64,000 bases of DNA from Brevirhabdus sp. (GTDB lineage: Bacteria > Pseudomonadota > Alphaproteobacteria > Rhodobacterales > Rhodobacteraceae): positions 19,394 to 83,393 of the forward strand of contig JAGXFH010000019.1 of assembly GCA_024637315.1 (NCBI GenBank), in the 5' to 3' direction. The notes under the pieces are model-generated. The model was not told the origin of the DNA. It saw only the letters and a list, made by a program, of their open reading frames with translations, and searched no databases. Below are positions 44,606 through 55,665 of this stretch, in pieces. Made by a program: the position numbers and the translations under genes. Position 1 is the first letter of the stretch, and the number at the start of each line of letters is the position of its first letter.

Positions 44606-45733
44606 TCAATCCTCTGCCTGCGCCTCGGCGCGGCTTTTGCCCGACACATCCATCGCAAGCGTCGCTGCCATGAAGCCATCGAGGTCGCCGTCCAGCACGC
44701 CCTGGGTGTCAGAGGTCTCGTGGCCGGTGCGCAGGTCCTTGACCATCTGATAGGGCTGCAGGACATAGGACCGGATCTGGTTGCCCCAGCCCGCATCGCC
44801 TTTGTTCTCATGCGCTTCGGTGATCGCGGCGTTGCGCCGGTCGAGTTCCATCTGGTAGAGCCGTGACTTCAGCGCCGCCATCGCATTGGCGCGGTTCTGG
44901 TGCTGCGATTTCTCGGAACTGGTCACCACGATGCCGGTCGGCAGGTGGGTGATCCGCACCGCCGAGTCGGTGGTGTTGACGTGCTGACCGCCGGCGCCCG
45001 AAGAGCGGTAGGTATCAATCCGGATGTCATTCGCAGGCACGTCGATCTCGATATTTTCGTCGACCACCGGATAGACCCAGACCGAGGAAAACGAGGTGTG
45101 CCGCCGCGCGGCGCTGTCATAAGGGGAAATTCGCACCAGCCGATGCACGCCGCTTTCGGATTTCAACCAGCCATAGGCATTGTGCCCGGAAATCTTGTAG
45201 GCAGCCGACTTGATGCCTGCCTCCTCGCCCGGGCTTTCCGAGATCAGTTCCGCCTTGTAGCCGTGCTTTTCCGCCCAACGCACATACATCCGTGCAAGCA
45301 TGTTGGCCCAGTCGCAGCTTTCGGTGCCACCTGCGCCTGAATTGATCTCAAGGAAAGTGTCATTGGCGTCAGCCTCGCCGTTCAACAGTGCCTCAATCTC
45401 CTTTTGGGCAGCGGTCTCGGCAATGGCCTTCAGCGCCGCCTCGGCTTCGGCGACGACCTCTTGATCGCCCTCCATCTCGCCCAGTTCGATCAGCTCGACA
45501 TTGTCTTTCAGTTCTTGCTCGATGCCGGTGCAGACCGCAATCGCATCGACCAGAATCTGCCGGTCGCGCATCAGCTTCTGTGCCCGCTCCTGGTCGTTCC
45601 ATAAGTCGGGATCCTCGATTATCGCGTCGAACTCTTCCAGGCGGTGCTGGGCGGTCTCCCATCCCAGCCGTTGCTTCAGTAGGGTCAGCGATTTTCCGAT
45701 CGCCTCGACTGTGTTGGCCGTATCTGCCCGCAT
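44606..45733 (-). CDS. prfB: peptide chain release factor 2
   Basis: GAGGTESCDWANMLARMY, DTYRSSGAGGQHVNTTDSAVRITHLPTGIVV; continuous frame from MRADTAN. Confidence 0.97.
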   Translation of the reverse strand: MRADTANTVEAIGKSLTLLKQRLGWETAQHRLEEFDAIIEDPDLWNDQERAQKLMRDRQILVDAIAVCTGIEQELKDNVELIELGEMEGDQEVVAEAEAALKAIAETAAQKEIEALLNGEADANDTFLEINSGAGGTESCDWANMLARMYVRWAEKHGYKAELISESPGEEAGIKSAAYKISGHNAYGWLKSESGVHRLVRISPYDSAARRHTSFSSVWVYPVVDENIEIDVPANDIRIDTYRSSGAGGQHVNTTDSAVRITHLPTGIVVTSSEKSQHQNRANAMAALKSRLYQMELDRRNAAITEAHENKGDAGWGNQIRSYVLQPYQMVKDLRTGHETSDTQGVLDGDLDGFMAATLAMDVSGKSRAEAQAED

Positions 45734-45799
45734 GGGTGGTTCCTGAGAAACTGAGTGAAGTCCGGGTGTATCAACGGCACCAGGGGCAGGCAAGCGTCG

Positions 45800-48349
45800 C
45801 TAATAGAGACCGCCAGAGGACAAAGTGCCGAAATCGGCCTTTTTGGGAACCACGACCACATCTCCAGTCACGGTTTCGATCGTGTTGCCCTCATTGCCGA
45901 CATCGCCAGGTGCGAACAGAGGCAGATTCGAACCCATCGCGAAACCGCCATCATAGGCGAGACCGAAGACCGGATCTTCGCCATCGCGGAAATATTCGGC
46001 CACCACATATTCGCCGGCAGCATCGTCCGGCAAGCGCGCGCCTGTGAACCGGTCGATCTTGATGAAATGGCCGCCGGGCGGAACCTCGAACGGACCGCCA
46101 CCATACTTTTCTGTGGCTTTGGTCATGAAATCGTTGAATACCGGACCGCAGAGCGTCGAGCCGAACGCGCTTCGGCCAAGCGAACGCGGATTGTCGTAGC
46201 CGATGTAGCAGCCCGCCACGATGTTCGAGGTGAAGCCGATGAACCAGACATCCTTGGCATCATTCGTTGTACCGGTCTTGCCGGCGACTGGTACCGGCAG
46301 ACTGATCCTGCCTGCGGCCGTACCGCGCTGAACGACGCCCTGCAGCATTGACGTGAGCTGGTAGGCCGTGACCGCATCCATTATCTGATCCCGGTCAGAG
46401 GTGATCTTGGGGATCGCCCCCGGCGCAAGCGACGCCAACTGACAGTCCAGACAACTGCGTTCGTCATGGCGGTAGACCGTAGCGCCCCAGCGGTCCTGGA
46501 CACGGTCAACCAGCGTCGGTTCCACCCGCTCGCCGCCGTTTGCAAACATCGCATAGGCGGCGACCATCTTGAACAGAGTCGTCTCTTCCGATCCAAGCGA
46601 GTTGGCGAGGAACCGCCCCATATTAGTGTAGACACCGAAGCGTTCGGCGTAGCTCGCCACGACATCCATGCCGATTTCCTGCGCCAATCGCACGGTCATC
46701 AGGTTGCGGGACTGTTCGATGCCAGTGCGCAGCGGCGCGGGTCCGTAGAACTTGTTGGAAGAGTTCGTGGGCCGCCAGACGCCCTGCGGCGTGTCGACCT
46801 CGATCGGCGCGTCGATGATGATCGTCGCAGGTGTGAAACCGCTATCAAGGGCTGCTGCATAAACGAATGGCTTGAAGCTGGACCCCGGCTGCCGCGTCGC
46901 CTGGGTGGCGCGATTGAACACCGAATGCTCGTATGAGAAACCGCCCTGCATCGCCAGAACGCGGCCGGTCTCGACGTCCATGGCCATCATTGCGCCCTGA
47001 ACTTCCGGGATTTGACGCAGGGACCAGCGTGAGAACTCGCCATCCGTCATGATCTGGCGCACCAGAACCACGTCGCCGACGCCAACCAGATCGCCAGCCC
47101 GCTGCGCCTTTGGCGCCAGCCTGCCATCTGGCAAGCGCTTGCGTGCCCAGGTCACATCCTCGGCCGGAATCCAATGCCCGTCCTGATCTTCGTCGACACC
47201 CTCGATGCCGATCCGCACAGTTGTATCACCGACCTCAAGGACCACGGCGGCATGCCAGCCGTCGACGTCACGGCTGACATTGACGCCTGCCAGCACCTCG
47301 CGCCAGGTGGCTTCGTCTGCCAGTTGCTCGACCGCAAGCATCATGCCGGTGCCGCGCCAGACGCCGAGGTTGCGGTCGTATGACTCGAGTTGTTTGCGCA
47401 GGGCCTTGGCGGCCTCGACCTGCAATTCCGCGTCCATCGTCGCGCGGATCGCCAGCCCCCCGCCAAAGAACTCCTGTTGCCCGAAGTTGCGGCTTAGCTG
47501 GCGGCGGATCTCATCGGTGAAATAATCGCGCGGCGGCAATTGTGCCCTGAAGGGTTCGTAGTCGCCGTTCTGCACCGTCTTCAGTGGCCGCTCTATTGCG
47601 GTTTCGTAGGTCGCGTCGTCGATATAGCCATTCTCGAGCATCTCTCGCAGAACAAAATTTCGCCTCTCGGTGACGCGTTGCTTGGCGCGCACCGGATGAT
47701 AGGTCGTTGGCGCCTGCGGCAATGCGGCCAGGAAAGCCGCTTCGTCCGCTGTCAGTTGTCCAAGCGTCTTGTTCAGATAGGTCTGCGCCGCCGCAGCGAC
47801 GCCAAAACTGTTCTGACCCAGGAAAATCTCGTTCATGTAGAGTTCGAGGATCTTGTCCTTGGACAGGGTCTGTTCCAGTCGACTGGCCAGGATAAGTTCC
47901 TTGATCTTTCGTTCCGCCGACCGATCCGACGACAACAGGAAATTCTTCATCACCTGCTGCGTGATCGTCGAAGCGCCGCGCAGCCGGCCTCCGCGGGCAG
48001 CGTCAAGGGCAGCAGCGACCATGCCGCGCGGGTCATAGCCCTTGTGTTGATAGAAGTTCTTGTCCTCGGCCGAGATGAAGGCATTCTTCACCAGGTCGGG
48101 GATTTCCTCGGCCGGAACGAAAAGCCGACGTTCCTCGGCGAATTCATCGACGATTCGCCCCTCGCCGGAATAGATCCGGCTGATCGTTGGTGGCGTGTAC
48201 TGGGCCATTTGTTCGTGGTTGGGCAAGTCGCGCCCATACATCCAGAACACCGCGCCAACGGTCAGTGCTGTCATGAACACACCGATGGTCAGCCAACTGA
48301 AGATGCCGCCGAAAAACGAAAAGATGAACCTGAGCACTGCGGCCCCCAC
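45800..48349 (-). CDS. mrcA: penicillin-binding protein 1A
   Basis: ISAEDKNFYQHKGYDPRGMVAAALD, GASTITQQVMKNFLLSSDRS, RQPGSSFKPFVYAAALDSGF, GKTGTTNDAKDVWFIGF. Confidence 0.97.
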   Translation of the reverse strand: MGAAVLRFIFSFFGGIFSWLTIGVFMTALTVGAVFWMYGRDLPNHEQMAQYTPPTISRIYSGEGRIVDEFAEERRLFVPAEEIPDLVKNAFISAEDKNFYQHKGYDPRGMVAAALDAARGGRLRGASTITQQVMKNFLLSSDRSAERKIKELILASRLEQTLSKDKILELYMNEIFLGQNSFGVAAAAQTYLNKTLGQLTADEAAFLAALPQAPTTYHPVRAKQRVTERRNFVLREMLENGYIDDATYETAIERPLKTVQNGDYEPFRAQLPPRDYFTDEIRRQLSRNFGQQEFFGGGLAIRATMDAELQVEAAKALRKQLESYDRNLGVWRGTGMMLAVEQLADEATWREVLAGVNVSRDVDGWHAAVVLEVGDTTVRIGIEGVDEDQDGHWIPAEDVTWARKRLPDGRLAPKAQRAGDLVGVGDVVLVRQIMTDGEFSRWSLRQIPEVQGAMMAMDVETGRVLAMQGGFSYEHSVFNRATQATRQPGSSFKPFVYAAALDSGFTPATIIIDAPIEVDTPQGVWRPTNSSNKFYGPAPLRTGIEQSRNLMTVRLAQEIGMDVVASYAERFGVYTNMGRFLANSLGSEETTLFKMVAAYAMFANGGERVEPTLVDRVQDRWGATVYRHDERSCLDCQLASLAPGAIPKITSDRDQIMDAVTAYQLTSMLQGVVQRGTAAGRISLPVPVAGKTGTTNDAKDVWFIGFTSNIVAGCYIGYDNPRSLGRSAFGSTLCGPVFNDFMTKATEKYGGGPFEVPPGGHFIKIDRFTGARLPDDAAGEYVVAEYFRDGEDPVFGLAYDGGFAMGSNLPLFAPGDVGNEGNTIETVTGDVVVVPKKADFGTLSSGGLY

Positions 48350-48459
48350 ATAACGTTGGTTGCGTCCTTATACGCTAGTTCTGACAGGGTCAAAACCAAC
48401 CCGACCGCAAACGGGCCAATTCGCGCCGCGCAGAGGTCACAGATTTGCGATCAGCCTGA

Positions 48460-49677
48460 TTACTTCCGCAGTTGACGGCCTGCCGCCGCATCTGCCCGCC
48501 GCCAGTTGATCAGAGCGTCCCGGATGGCCCCTGCCGCCGTCTGCCGCCAGTTCGCATCGCTGATCCGCGCCAGATCGCGGGGAGAGGACAGAAATCCCAA
48601 CTCGATCAGAACCGAGGGGATATCGGGCGCCTTCAGAACCGAAAAGCCGGCCGACAGCCGCGGTCGCTTGTGCATTAGGGTGGTCTTGGACAGGCTCTTG
48701 ACGAGCGAATCGGCCAGCATGTCCGACCTCGGCGCGGTATCGGTTCGCGCTAGATCCATGAGGACGCCGACAACCACATCGTCCTGCGCTCTAAGATCGA
48801 CCCCGGCCAACAGATCGTCCCGATCATGACGTTCCGCCAGCTTCTGCGATGCAGCATCAGAGGCTTCCGCGGCCAGGGTGTAGATCGTGGCGCCCGTAGC
48901 CCGCCCTTCCATCAGCGCGTCGGCATGCAAGGACAGGAACACATCGGCACCAGCGCGCCGGGCGATCGACACCCGGGTTTCCAGCGGGACGAAGACGTCC
49001 TCGGTTCTCGTCAGCACGACAGAGAAGCCGCCAGCGCGCAACAGCGTTTCCTGCAACTCAAGCGCAAAGGTCAGCATCAGTTCGGCTTCGTCGATGATCT
49101 CGGTCTCGGCGCCCGGATCAATACCGCCATGTCCGGGATCGAGCACAACCACCAGTGGCCGGTCGCCGTTCTGGCGGCGTTTCGGTTCCGGCAGATCGAC
49201 GGCCTTGAGCTGCGATTTGCGCAATTCAGGCGGCGCGCCGGCGCTGGAGGCGAAAGCGCTGGCGCTGGTCGGTGTCAGAGTGACCCGCAGCACCGCCGCA
49301 GCGGGATCGGACGTGTCCATTTCTGCGGTCTCGATCTTGAGCGGGCTGGCGAGATCCAGCACCATGCGGGACCAGCCAGCCTTGTAAAGTCCGGTCCTGA
49401 CATCACCGATCTGTTCGGAAAGGTCGAAGGTTTCGCGGTGCAACCCGGTCCAGTCAAGCTCGTTGAAATCAAGGACCAGCCGGCGCGGCGCATCAAGGGT
49501 GAAGATGCGATATGGCACCCCTTGGGTCATGCCGATGCTCAGCGAAACCGCCTGACCTGCATCTGACAACCGGTTCAGACCGGGAACGACCCGGGCCAAC
49601 GCGAACCGATCTTGCGACCAGGCGGCCCCGGCTCCGAAACTCAGGGCGATCATCAGGGTAAGGCAAAATCTGCGCAT
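48460..49677 (-). CDS. N-acetylmuramoyl-L-alanine amidase with N-terminal AMIN-like domain
   Basis: VLDPGHGGIDPGAETEIIDEAELMLTFALEL, FLSLHADALMEGRATGATIYTL, SVLIELGFLSSPRDLARI; start at MRRFCLTLMIALSFGAGAAWS. Confidence 0.94.
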   Translation of the reverse strand: MRRFCLTLMIALSFGAGAAWSQDRFALARVVPGLNRLSDAGQAVSLSIGMTQGVPYRIFTLDAPRRLVLDFNELDWTGLHRETFDLSEQIGDVRTGLYKAGWSRMVLDLASPLKIETAEMDTSDPAAAVLRVTLTPTSASAFASSAGAPPELRKSQLKAVDLPEPKRRQNGDRPLVVVLDPGHGGIDPGAETEIIDEAELMLTFALELQETLLRAGGFSVVLTRTEDVFVPLETRVSIARRAGADVFLSLHADALMEGRATGATIYTLAAEASDAASQKLAERHDRDDLLAGVDLRAQDDVVVGVLMDLARTDTAPRSDMLADSLVKSLSKTTLMHKRPRLSAGFSVLKAPDIPSVLIELGFLSSPRDLARISDANWRQTAAGAIRDALINWRRADAAAGRQLRK

Positions 49678-49699
49678 GCTGCTCTGTGCTTTTTTCGTC

Positions 49700-50869
49700 T
49701 TATAGCTTGGCGGTCCGCGCCGGCATAGTCTTTCGCTGCGCCATGAAGGTCCGCAGGCGCGCCAAACCCTCGTGGATTTCATCTGTCGAACGGGCGTAGG
49801 AGAAGCGCAGGGTCGTTGCGCCGCGGTGAGGGTCGAAATCCAAACCCGGCGTGACTGCGACGCCCGCGCCCACAAGGATTTCTGCCGCGAATGCGCGGCT
49901 GTCGCTGGTGAGGTCGGACACGTCCGCGTAAATGTAGAACGCGCCGTCCGGTGGCGCGATTTGGCTGATCCCGGCCGCTGGCAGTCCGGCCATCATCAGT
50001 CGGCGATTTTCGGCATAGACGGCAAGATTGCCCTGCAACTCGTCTTCGCAATCCAGTGCCGCCAAGGCGGCGATCTGGCTGGCATGGGACGGGCAGATGA
50101 ATAGGTTCTGCGCCAGCCGTTCGATCGTGCGGACATGATCCTCGGGCACCACCATCCAGCCGATCCGCCAGCCGGTCATGCTGAAATACTTCGAAAACGA
50201 GTTGATCACGTAGACATCATCGCTGACCTCCAGCGCGCAAACCGCCCGCCGACCGTACTGGATGCCGTGGTAGATTTCATCGGACACGAACGCGACATCG
50301 CGGTCCCGGCAGGTGGCGATCAACGCCGACAGCGCGTCTTTCGACAACATCGTGCCAGACGGGTTCGCCGGCGACGCGACGATCAGTCCGTGCAGGTTGT
50401 CCGGAAGGTCCGACGGCACCGGCTGCAACCGGTTCGCGTCAGAACACTGGATGCCGACGGGAGTCAGATCCAGAGCGCGCAGTATCTGGCGATAGGACGG
50501 ATAGCCGGGCTCGCCCAGACCCACCCGGTCGCCTGCGTCAAAAAGCCCCGTGAATGCCAGGATGAAGCCCGCCGAGGATCCGGATGTCACGACTATCCGC
50601 TCCGGATTGATCCGCAATCCATACCACTCGGCATAGAGCGCTGCGATGCGGCGGCGCAGTTCGGGCAGCCCCAAGGCCACGGTATAGCCAAGGGCACCCT
50701 CCTCCATCGCCACGGCGAGCGCCGCGCGCGCTGCGGTTGGCGCAGGCGTTCCGGGTTGCCCCACTTCCATGTGAACGATGTGGCGCCCTGCCGCCTCGGC
50801 CTTTCGTGCCGCCTCCATCACATCCATCACAATGAAGGGATCAACCGCACTGCGCCTTGAGTTCCGCAT
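49700..50869 (-). CDS. pyridoxal phosphate-dependent class I/II aminotransferase
   Basis: VIVASPANPSGTMLSKDAL, VISNSFSKYFSMTGWRIGWMV-like PLP-lysine region (VINSFSKYFSMTGWRIGWMVVP). Confidence 0.94.
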   Translation of the reverse strand: MRNSRRSAVDPFIVMDVMEAARKAEAAGRHIVHMEVGQPGTPAPTAARAALAVAMEEGALGYTVALGLPELRRRIAALYAEWYGLRINPERIVVTSGSSAGFILAFTGLFDAGDRVGLGEPGYPSYRQILRALDLTPVGIQCSDANRLQPVPSDLPDNLHGLIVASPANPSGTMLSKDALSALIATCRDRDVAFVSDEIYHGIQYGRRAVCALEVSDDVYVINSFSKYFSMTGWRIGWMVVPEDHVRTIERLAQNLFICPSHASQIAALAALDCEDELQGNLAVYAENRRLMMAGLPAAGISQIAPPDGAFYIYADVSDLTSDSRAFAAEILVGAGVAVTPGLDFDPHRGATTLRFSYARSTDEIHEGLARLRTFMAQRKTMPARTAKL

Positions 50870-50991
50870 TGACCGCTCCTAAAGCTCGATCCCAGTCGTG
50901 CATCCTGGGAACCGGAAGGTCAATGTCGGCTGGACGCAGGCACAAGATGTGATAGAGGCTGCCCCCAAGCCCGGAAATGATGGAGACGCCG

Positions 50992-51735
50992 ATGAAACAC
51001 CTTGCAGCCGCAGCCCTTCTGATCAGCCTTGCCGCACCGGCCACAGCGTTCGATATCACCGCCATGAACGACAGCGAGCGACAGGCATTCCGTGATGAGG
51101 TGCGTTCGTATCTTCTGGACAACCCCGACGTGCTGATGGAAGCCATCGCGGTTCTGGAGCAACGGCAAGCCGAAGCGCAGAATTCCAACGATCAGACGCT
51201 GGTTCAGGCCAATGCCGAGGCGTTGTTCAATGACGGCTATTCCTATGTCGGGGGCAATCCGGAAGGTGACGTGACGGTCGTCGAGTTCCTCGATTATCAA
51301 TGCGGATACTGCAAGAAGGCCTATCCAGAGGTTACTCAACTGGTCGAAAGCGATGGCGACATCCGCTACGTGGTCAAGGAATTCCCGATCCTGGGCGACG
51401 CATCGGTTCTTGCCTCCCGCTTCGCGATCGCGGTCAAGCAGGTCGCCGGCGACGACGCCTATGCCGGTGTCCACCACGAATTGATGACTTTCCGGGGCGA
51501 GTTTTCCGACGCGTCGCTCAGACAACTTGCGACATCCATGTCTTTGGATGCCGACGCGATCATGGCCGTGATGGACAGCGACGCGGTCAGTCAGGTTATT
51601 GCTGAGAACCACGCGCTTGCGAAGCGGATGCAGATCAATGGCACGCCCGGCTTCGTGATCGGTGACCAGATGCTGCGCGGCTATGTACCGCTGGAAGGGA
51701 TGCAGCAGGTCGTGGCCGGGGTGAGGGCGGAATAG
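50992..51735 (+). CDS. DsbA-family thiol:disulfide oxidoreductase
   Basis: Signal peptide; VTVVEFLDYQCGYCKKAYPEV (CGYC); NGTPGFVIGDQMLRGYVP. Confidence 0.93.
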   Translation: MKHLAAAALLISLAAPATAFDITAMNDSERQAFRDEVRSYLLDNPDVLMEAIAVLEQRQAEAQNSNDQTLVQANAEALFNDGYSYVGGNPEGDVTVVEFLDYQCGYCKKAYPEVTQLVESDGDIRYVVKEFPILGDASVLASRFAIAVKQVAGDDAYAGVHHELMTFRGEFSDASLRQLATSMSLDADAIMAVMDSDAVSQVIAENHALAKRMQINGTPGFVIGDQMLRGYVPLEGMQQVVAGVRAE

Positions 51736-51738
51736 GCC

Positions 51739-52860
51739 CTATTCTGCCGCCTGCTCGAGCGCTTCCAGTTCGGCGGCGCGCTTTTCCACCAGATCGACGA
51801 TATGATCGACCATCTGGTCGTTGGTCATCTTGTGACTTTGTTTGCCCGCCAGATAGACCATGCCGGCCCCCGCCCCGCCACCTGTAAACCCGACATCCGT
51901 CATCAAGGCCTCACCCGGACCATTCACGACGCAGCCGATGATCGACAGGCTCATCGGTGTCTTGATATGGGACAGACGGTGTTCCAGCGTCTCGACGGTC
52001 CTGATCACATCGAAGCCCTGCCGGGCACAGGACGGGCAGGAAATGATGTTGACGCCGCGATGCCGCAACCCCAGCGATTTCAGGATTTCGTAGCCGACCT
52101 TGACCTCTTCCACCGGATCGGCAGAAAGGCTGACGCGGATCGTGTCGCCGATGCCCATCCACAACAGGTTGCCCAGACCGATCGCCGACTTGATCGTGCC
52201 GGTCATCAGCCCGCCAGCCTCGGTGATGCCCAGATGGATCGGCGCGTCGGTGGCCTCGGCGAGTTGCTGATAGGCTGCGGCAGCGAGGAACACGTCAGAG
52301 GCTTTCACGCTGATCTTGAATTCGTGAAAGTCGTTGTCCTGCAGGATCCTGATGTGATCGAGCCCACTTTCGACCATCGCTTCCGGGCAAGGCTCGGCGT
52401 ATTTTTCCAGCAGGTGTTTTTCCAGCGACCCCGCATTGACCCCGATACGGATCGAGCAGCCGTGATCCTTGGCGGCCTTGATCACCTCGCGCACCCGTTC
52501 CGGGGATCCGATATTGCCCGGATTGATCCGCAGGCAGGCGGCACCCGCCTCGGCTGCCTCGATCGCTCGCTTGTAGTGAAAGTGGATGTCGGCGACGATC
52601 GGCACCGGGCTTTCACGCACGATTTCCCGCAGCGCGCGCGTCGCGGCCTGATCGGGTGTGGAGACCCGAACAATATCGGCACCTGCATCTGTCGCCGCAA
52701 GGATTTGCGTGACCGTCGCCTTGACATCCGACGTGTCGGTATTGGTCATCGTCTGCACGGTGATCGGTGCATCGCCGCCGACCGGCACCGTGCCGACCAT
52801 GATCTGCCGGGACTTGCGCCGATAGATGTTACGCCAGGGGCGAATATGGTTCAGCGACAT
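51739..52860 (-). CDS. ispG: 4-hydroxy-3-methylbut-2-enyl diphosphate synthase
   Basis: [73 protein letters not shown]. Confidence 0.97.
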   Translation of the reverse strand: MSLNHIRPWRNIYRRKSRQIMVGTVPVGGDAPITVQTMTNTDTSDVKATVTQILAATDAGADIVRVSTPDQAATRALREIVRESPVPIVADIHFHYKRAIEAAEAGAACLRINPGNIGSPERVREVIKAAKDHGCSIRIGVNAGSLEKHLLEKYAEPCPEAMVESGLDHIRILQDNDFHEFKISVKASDVFLAAAAYQQLAEATDAPIHLGITEAGGLMTGTIKSAIGLGNLLWMGIGDTIRVSLSADPVEEVKVGYEILKSLGLRHRGVNIISCPSCARQGFDVIRTVETLEHRLSHIKTPMSLSIIGCVVNGPGEALMTDVGFTGGGAGAGMVYLAGKQSHKMTNDQMVDHIVDLVEKRAAELEALEQAAE

Positions 52861-52938
52861 TGCGAACACCCTGCAACGATATTGCGGTCAAAGACCACAT
52901 AGAGGTCGCGTCGCTTGATGGCAACCAGCGCTGGCGGG

Positions 52939-54168
52939 TCACTGCGTCGCGGGCTGTGCTTCGGCGACGGCGACGTAGTTGGCCAGATCACTGTCCTTGG
53001 TCAGATCCGCCACCATAAAAGCCTCTTTCAACGCTGTGGGGGCCATGATCACGTTCTTGACAACCGAAGGCCCTTGGCCGGCGGGGCCGAAATTCTCACC
53101 GTTGACTGCGAAGTAGACCGATCCGGCATTGCCGGCGCGCAATAGCGGCGGTTCTTCGGTTTTCGGCAGCACATACTGCTCGCCCGAATCAAGGATCTTT
53201 TCGAACAGCACAGTTCCGTCGGCGCTGCTTACCCGGACCCATGACGGGCGGACCGCAAACAAGACCACCTCCGGAACATCCTGGGCGACGACCTGCACCG
53301 GTGCGTCAATCGGATCCGGCATACCGATCGGTTCGCGATCTGCGAGCACTTGCTCTGGCCGCGTTGCGACAAGGGTCCCGGTGGAAGCAGGATCAAGGGT
53401 CGAAATCGGCCCGTCACGGGCCACCAGAACGGGCACGTCCAACGCCTGGGGCCGGTAAAGCCGGTCCAGCGCATCGGCAGCGGCGGGGGCAGGAGCGTCG
53501 AAGTCGGATTGCAGTGCCATTTCCGCCAATTGCGTTTCAGCCGGTTCGAACGTCTCCAGCGTCGAGGTCACGCCGGGTGCCTGATCAACCGGCGTGAACT
53601 GCACTTTCTGGATTTCCTGCAGAACCGACCAGCCACCAAAGCCGATCACGCCAATCAACGCCACCAGAACCAGCGAAGAACCGATCGCGCTCGGCTCGAT
53701 GCCTGACATGAAAGCCTGACCACGCGGCACGAACAGTGCATCGGGATCGGCGAAAGGATCACGAATACCCTTGCCGATGGCCTTGTCTGCCTTCGCAGCC
53801 CGACTGCCGGAAGCGGCGGGCGACATGCCGTGAGCAGTGACGAAATTGCCCTCTTCGCAGAACCGGCCATAGGCCCATTCCGGATCGAGACTGAGATACC
53901 GCGCATAGGACCGCACGTAGCCGGCGATGAACCCTTGTGTTTCAAACGCTGTCGGGTCGGCATTCTCGATCGCGGCGATATAAGTGGCCTTGATTTTCAA
54001 TTCGCGCTGAACATCGAGAAGCGACTTGCCCATCGTTGCGCGTTCGCCGCGCATGAGGTCGCCGAGGCGCACATCATAATCGTCAAAGCCCTTGAGCTTT
54101 GCCGATTCTTGTTCCGGTGGAGTGGATCTCCGCCCGATCATGCGTCCTGCCCCATGCTTTTTCCCCAA
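52939..54168 (-). CDS. RodZ-like protein (cytoplasmic HTH, single TM, DUF4115-like C-terminus)
   Basis: GKSLLDVQRELKIKATYIAAIENADPTAFETQGFIAGYVRSYARYLSLDP; TM VLVALIGVIGFGGW; adjacent to ispG. Confidence 0.87.
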   Translation of the reverse strand: MGKKHGAGRMIGRRSTPPEQESAKLKGFDDYDVRLGDLMRGERATMGKSLLDVQRELKIKATYIAAIENADPTAFETQGFIAGYVRSYARYLSLDPEWAYGRFCEEGNFVTAHGMSPAASGSRAAKADKAIGKGIRDPFADPDALFVPRGQAFMSGIEPSAIGSSLVLVALIGVIGFGGWSVLQEIQKVQFTPVDQAPGVTSTLETFEPAETQLAEMALQSDFDAPAPAAADALDRLYRPQALDVPVLVARDGPISTLDPASTGTLVATRPEQVLADREPIGMPDPIDAPVQVVAQDVPEVVLFAVRPSWVRVSSADGTVLFEKILDSGEQYVLPKTEEPPLLRAGNAGSVYFAVNGENFGPAGQGPSVVKNVIMAPTALKEAFMVADLTKDSDLANYVAVAEAQPATQ

Positions 54169-54248
54169 GCATTAACGATTCGAGTGTATCGTCAGCCTAT
54201 TGAGCAAAAGTTTACCACACTGCAAGCGGGTTTGCACCCGACTCGGGC

Positions 54249-55472
54249 TCAGCCGGTCAAGTCAGCACGATTAAGCGCACAATGTGACCAAAGTTGGTCC
54301 AGCGCGTGGACAAGCTTGTCAATTTCCCCCGGCCCGTGCACCGGAGATGGGGTGAAGCGCAGCCGCTCGGTCCCACGCGGAACGGTGGGGAAATTGATCG
54401 GCTGGACATACATGCCGTACTCGGCCAACAGCATGTCCGACAGCGCCTTGCAGTGCACCGGATCGCCGACATGGACCGGCACGATATGGCTGCCGTGATC
54501 GATGATCGGCAAACCCATTCCCTTGAGCCGAAGCTTGAGGATGCGCGCCTGGGTCTGGTGACGTTCGCGCAGGGCCTGATCGGTCTTGAGATGCCTAACG
54601 GAAGCGGCCGCGCCGGCGGCCACGGCCGGCGGCAGCGAGGTGGTGAAGATGAAGCCCGGCGCATAGGACCTGATCGCATCGCACATCTTCGCCGTCCCGG
54701 CGATGTAGCCGCCCATGACACCGTAGGCCTTGGCCAGCGTGCCATTGATGATGTCGATCCTGGCCATGAGGCCATCACGCTCGGCCACGCCGCCGCCGCG
54801 CGGGCCGTACATGCCGACCGCATGAACTTCGTCGATATAGGTGAGCGCGCCGAATTCGTCGGCTAGATCGCAGATTGCTTCGATCGGGCCGAAATCGCCA
54901 TCCATCGAATAGATCGATTCAAAGGCGATCAACTTGGGCGCGTCCGGATCGTCTGCCGCCAGCAGTTCGCGCAGATGCGCCACATCGTTGTGACGGAATA
55001 TGCGTTTGGCGCCGCCGTTGCGGCACACGCCTTCGATCATCGAGGCGTGGTTGAGCGCGTCCGAATAGATGATCAGGCCGGGAAAGAGCTTGGGTAGGGT
55101 CGAAAGCGTGGCGTCATTGGCGATGTAGGCGCTGGTGAACAGAAGCGCTGCTTCCTTGCGGTGCAGGTCCGCCAGTTCGGCCTCCAGTCGTTTGTGATAG
55201 ACAGTCGTACCCGAGATGTTGCGCGTGCCGCCGGATCCGGCACCGGTCGCCTCGATCGCCTCGTGCATCGCTTGCAGAACCGCCGGGTGCTGGCCCATCC
55301 CAAGGTAATCATTCCCGCACCAGACGGTTACCGGCTGCTCTTGTCCGTCAGGTCGGCGCCAGATCGCATGTGGGAAAGCGCCCTTCTGGCGTTCGATGTC
55401 TATGAAGGTCCTGTACCGGCCTTCATCATGCAAACGCTGAAGCGCCGCGTCGAGTTGCGCATCATAGTTCAA
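54249..55472 (-). CDS. hemA: 5-aminolevulinate synthase
   Basis: [16 protein letters not shown]-type ([20 protein letters not shown]), [45 protein letters not shown]; start proposed at TTG 55472 with GGGGAAG upstream. Confidence 0.95.
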   Translation of the reverse strand: MNYDAQLDAALQRLHDEGRYRTFIDIERQKGAFPHAIWRRPDGQEQPVTVWCGNDYLGMGQHPAVLQAMHEAIEATGAGSGGTRNISGTTVYHKRLEAELADLHRKEAALLFTSAYIANDATLSTLPKLFPGLIIYSDALNHASMIEGVCRNGGAKRIFRHNDVAHLRELLAADDPDAPKLIAFESIYSMDGDFGPIEAICDLADEFGALTYIDEVHAVGMYGPRGGGVAERDGLMARIDIINGTLAKAYGVMGGYIAGTAKMCDAIRSYAPGFIFTTSLPPAVAAGAAASVRHLKTDQALRERHQTQARILKLRLKGMGLPIIDHGSHIVPVHVGDPVHCKALSDMLLAEYGMYVQPINFPTVPRGTERLRFTPSPVHGPGEIDKLVHALDQLWSHCALNRADLTG

Positions 55473-55665
55473 TAGTTCTTCCCCACCGGTACAATCAAAA
55501 GATGATAGCATGCCCTGACCCTAGTTTTCCACTTACATTCAAGAAACGTTACATTTTGACGCGCAACCCGCTTTTTTCGCACCGCGATCGGTGGTTTTCG
55601 CACGGCTGGACCTTTCCTTCGACCCTGATACTGTCGCGCCGATCCGATTTGAAGGAGTGCGTACC

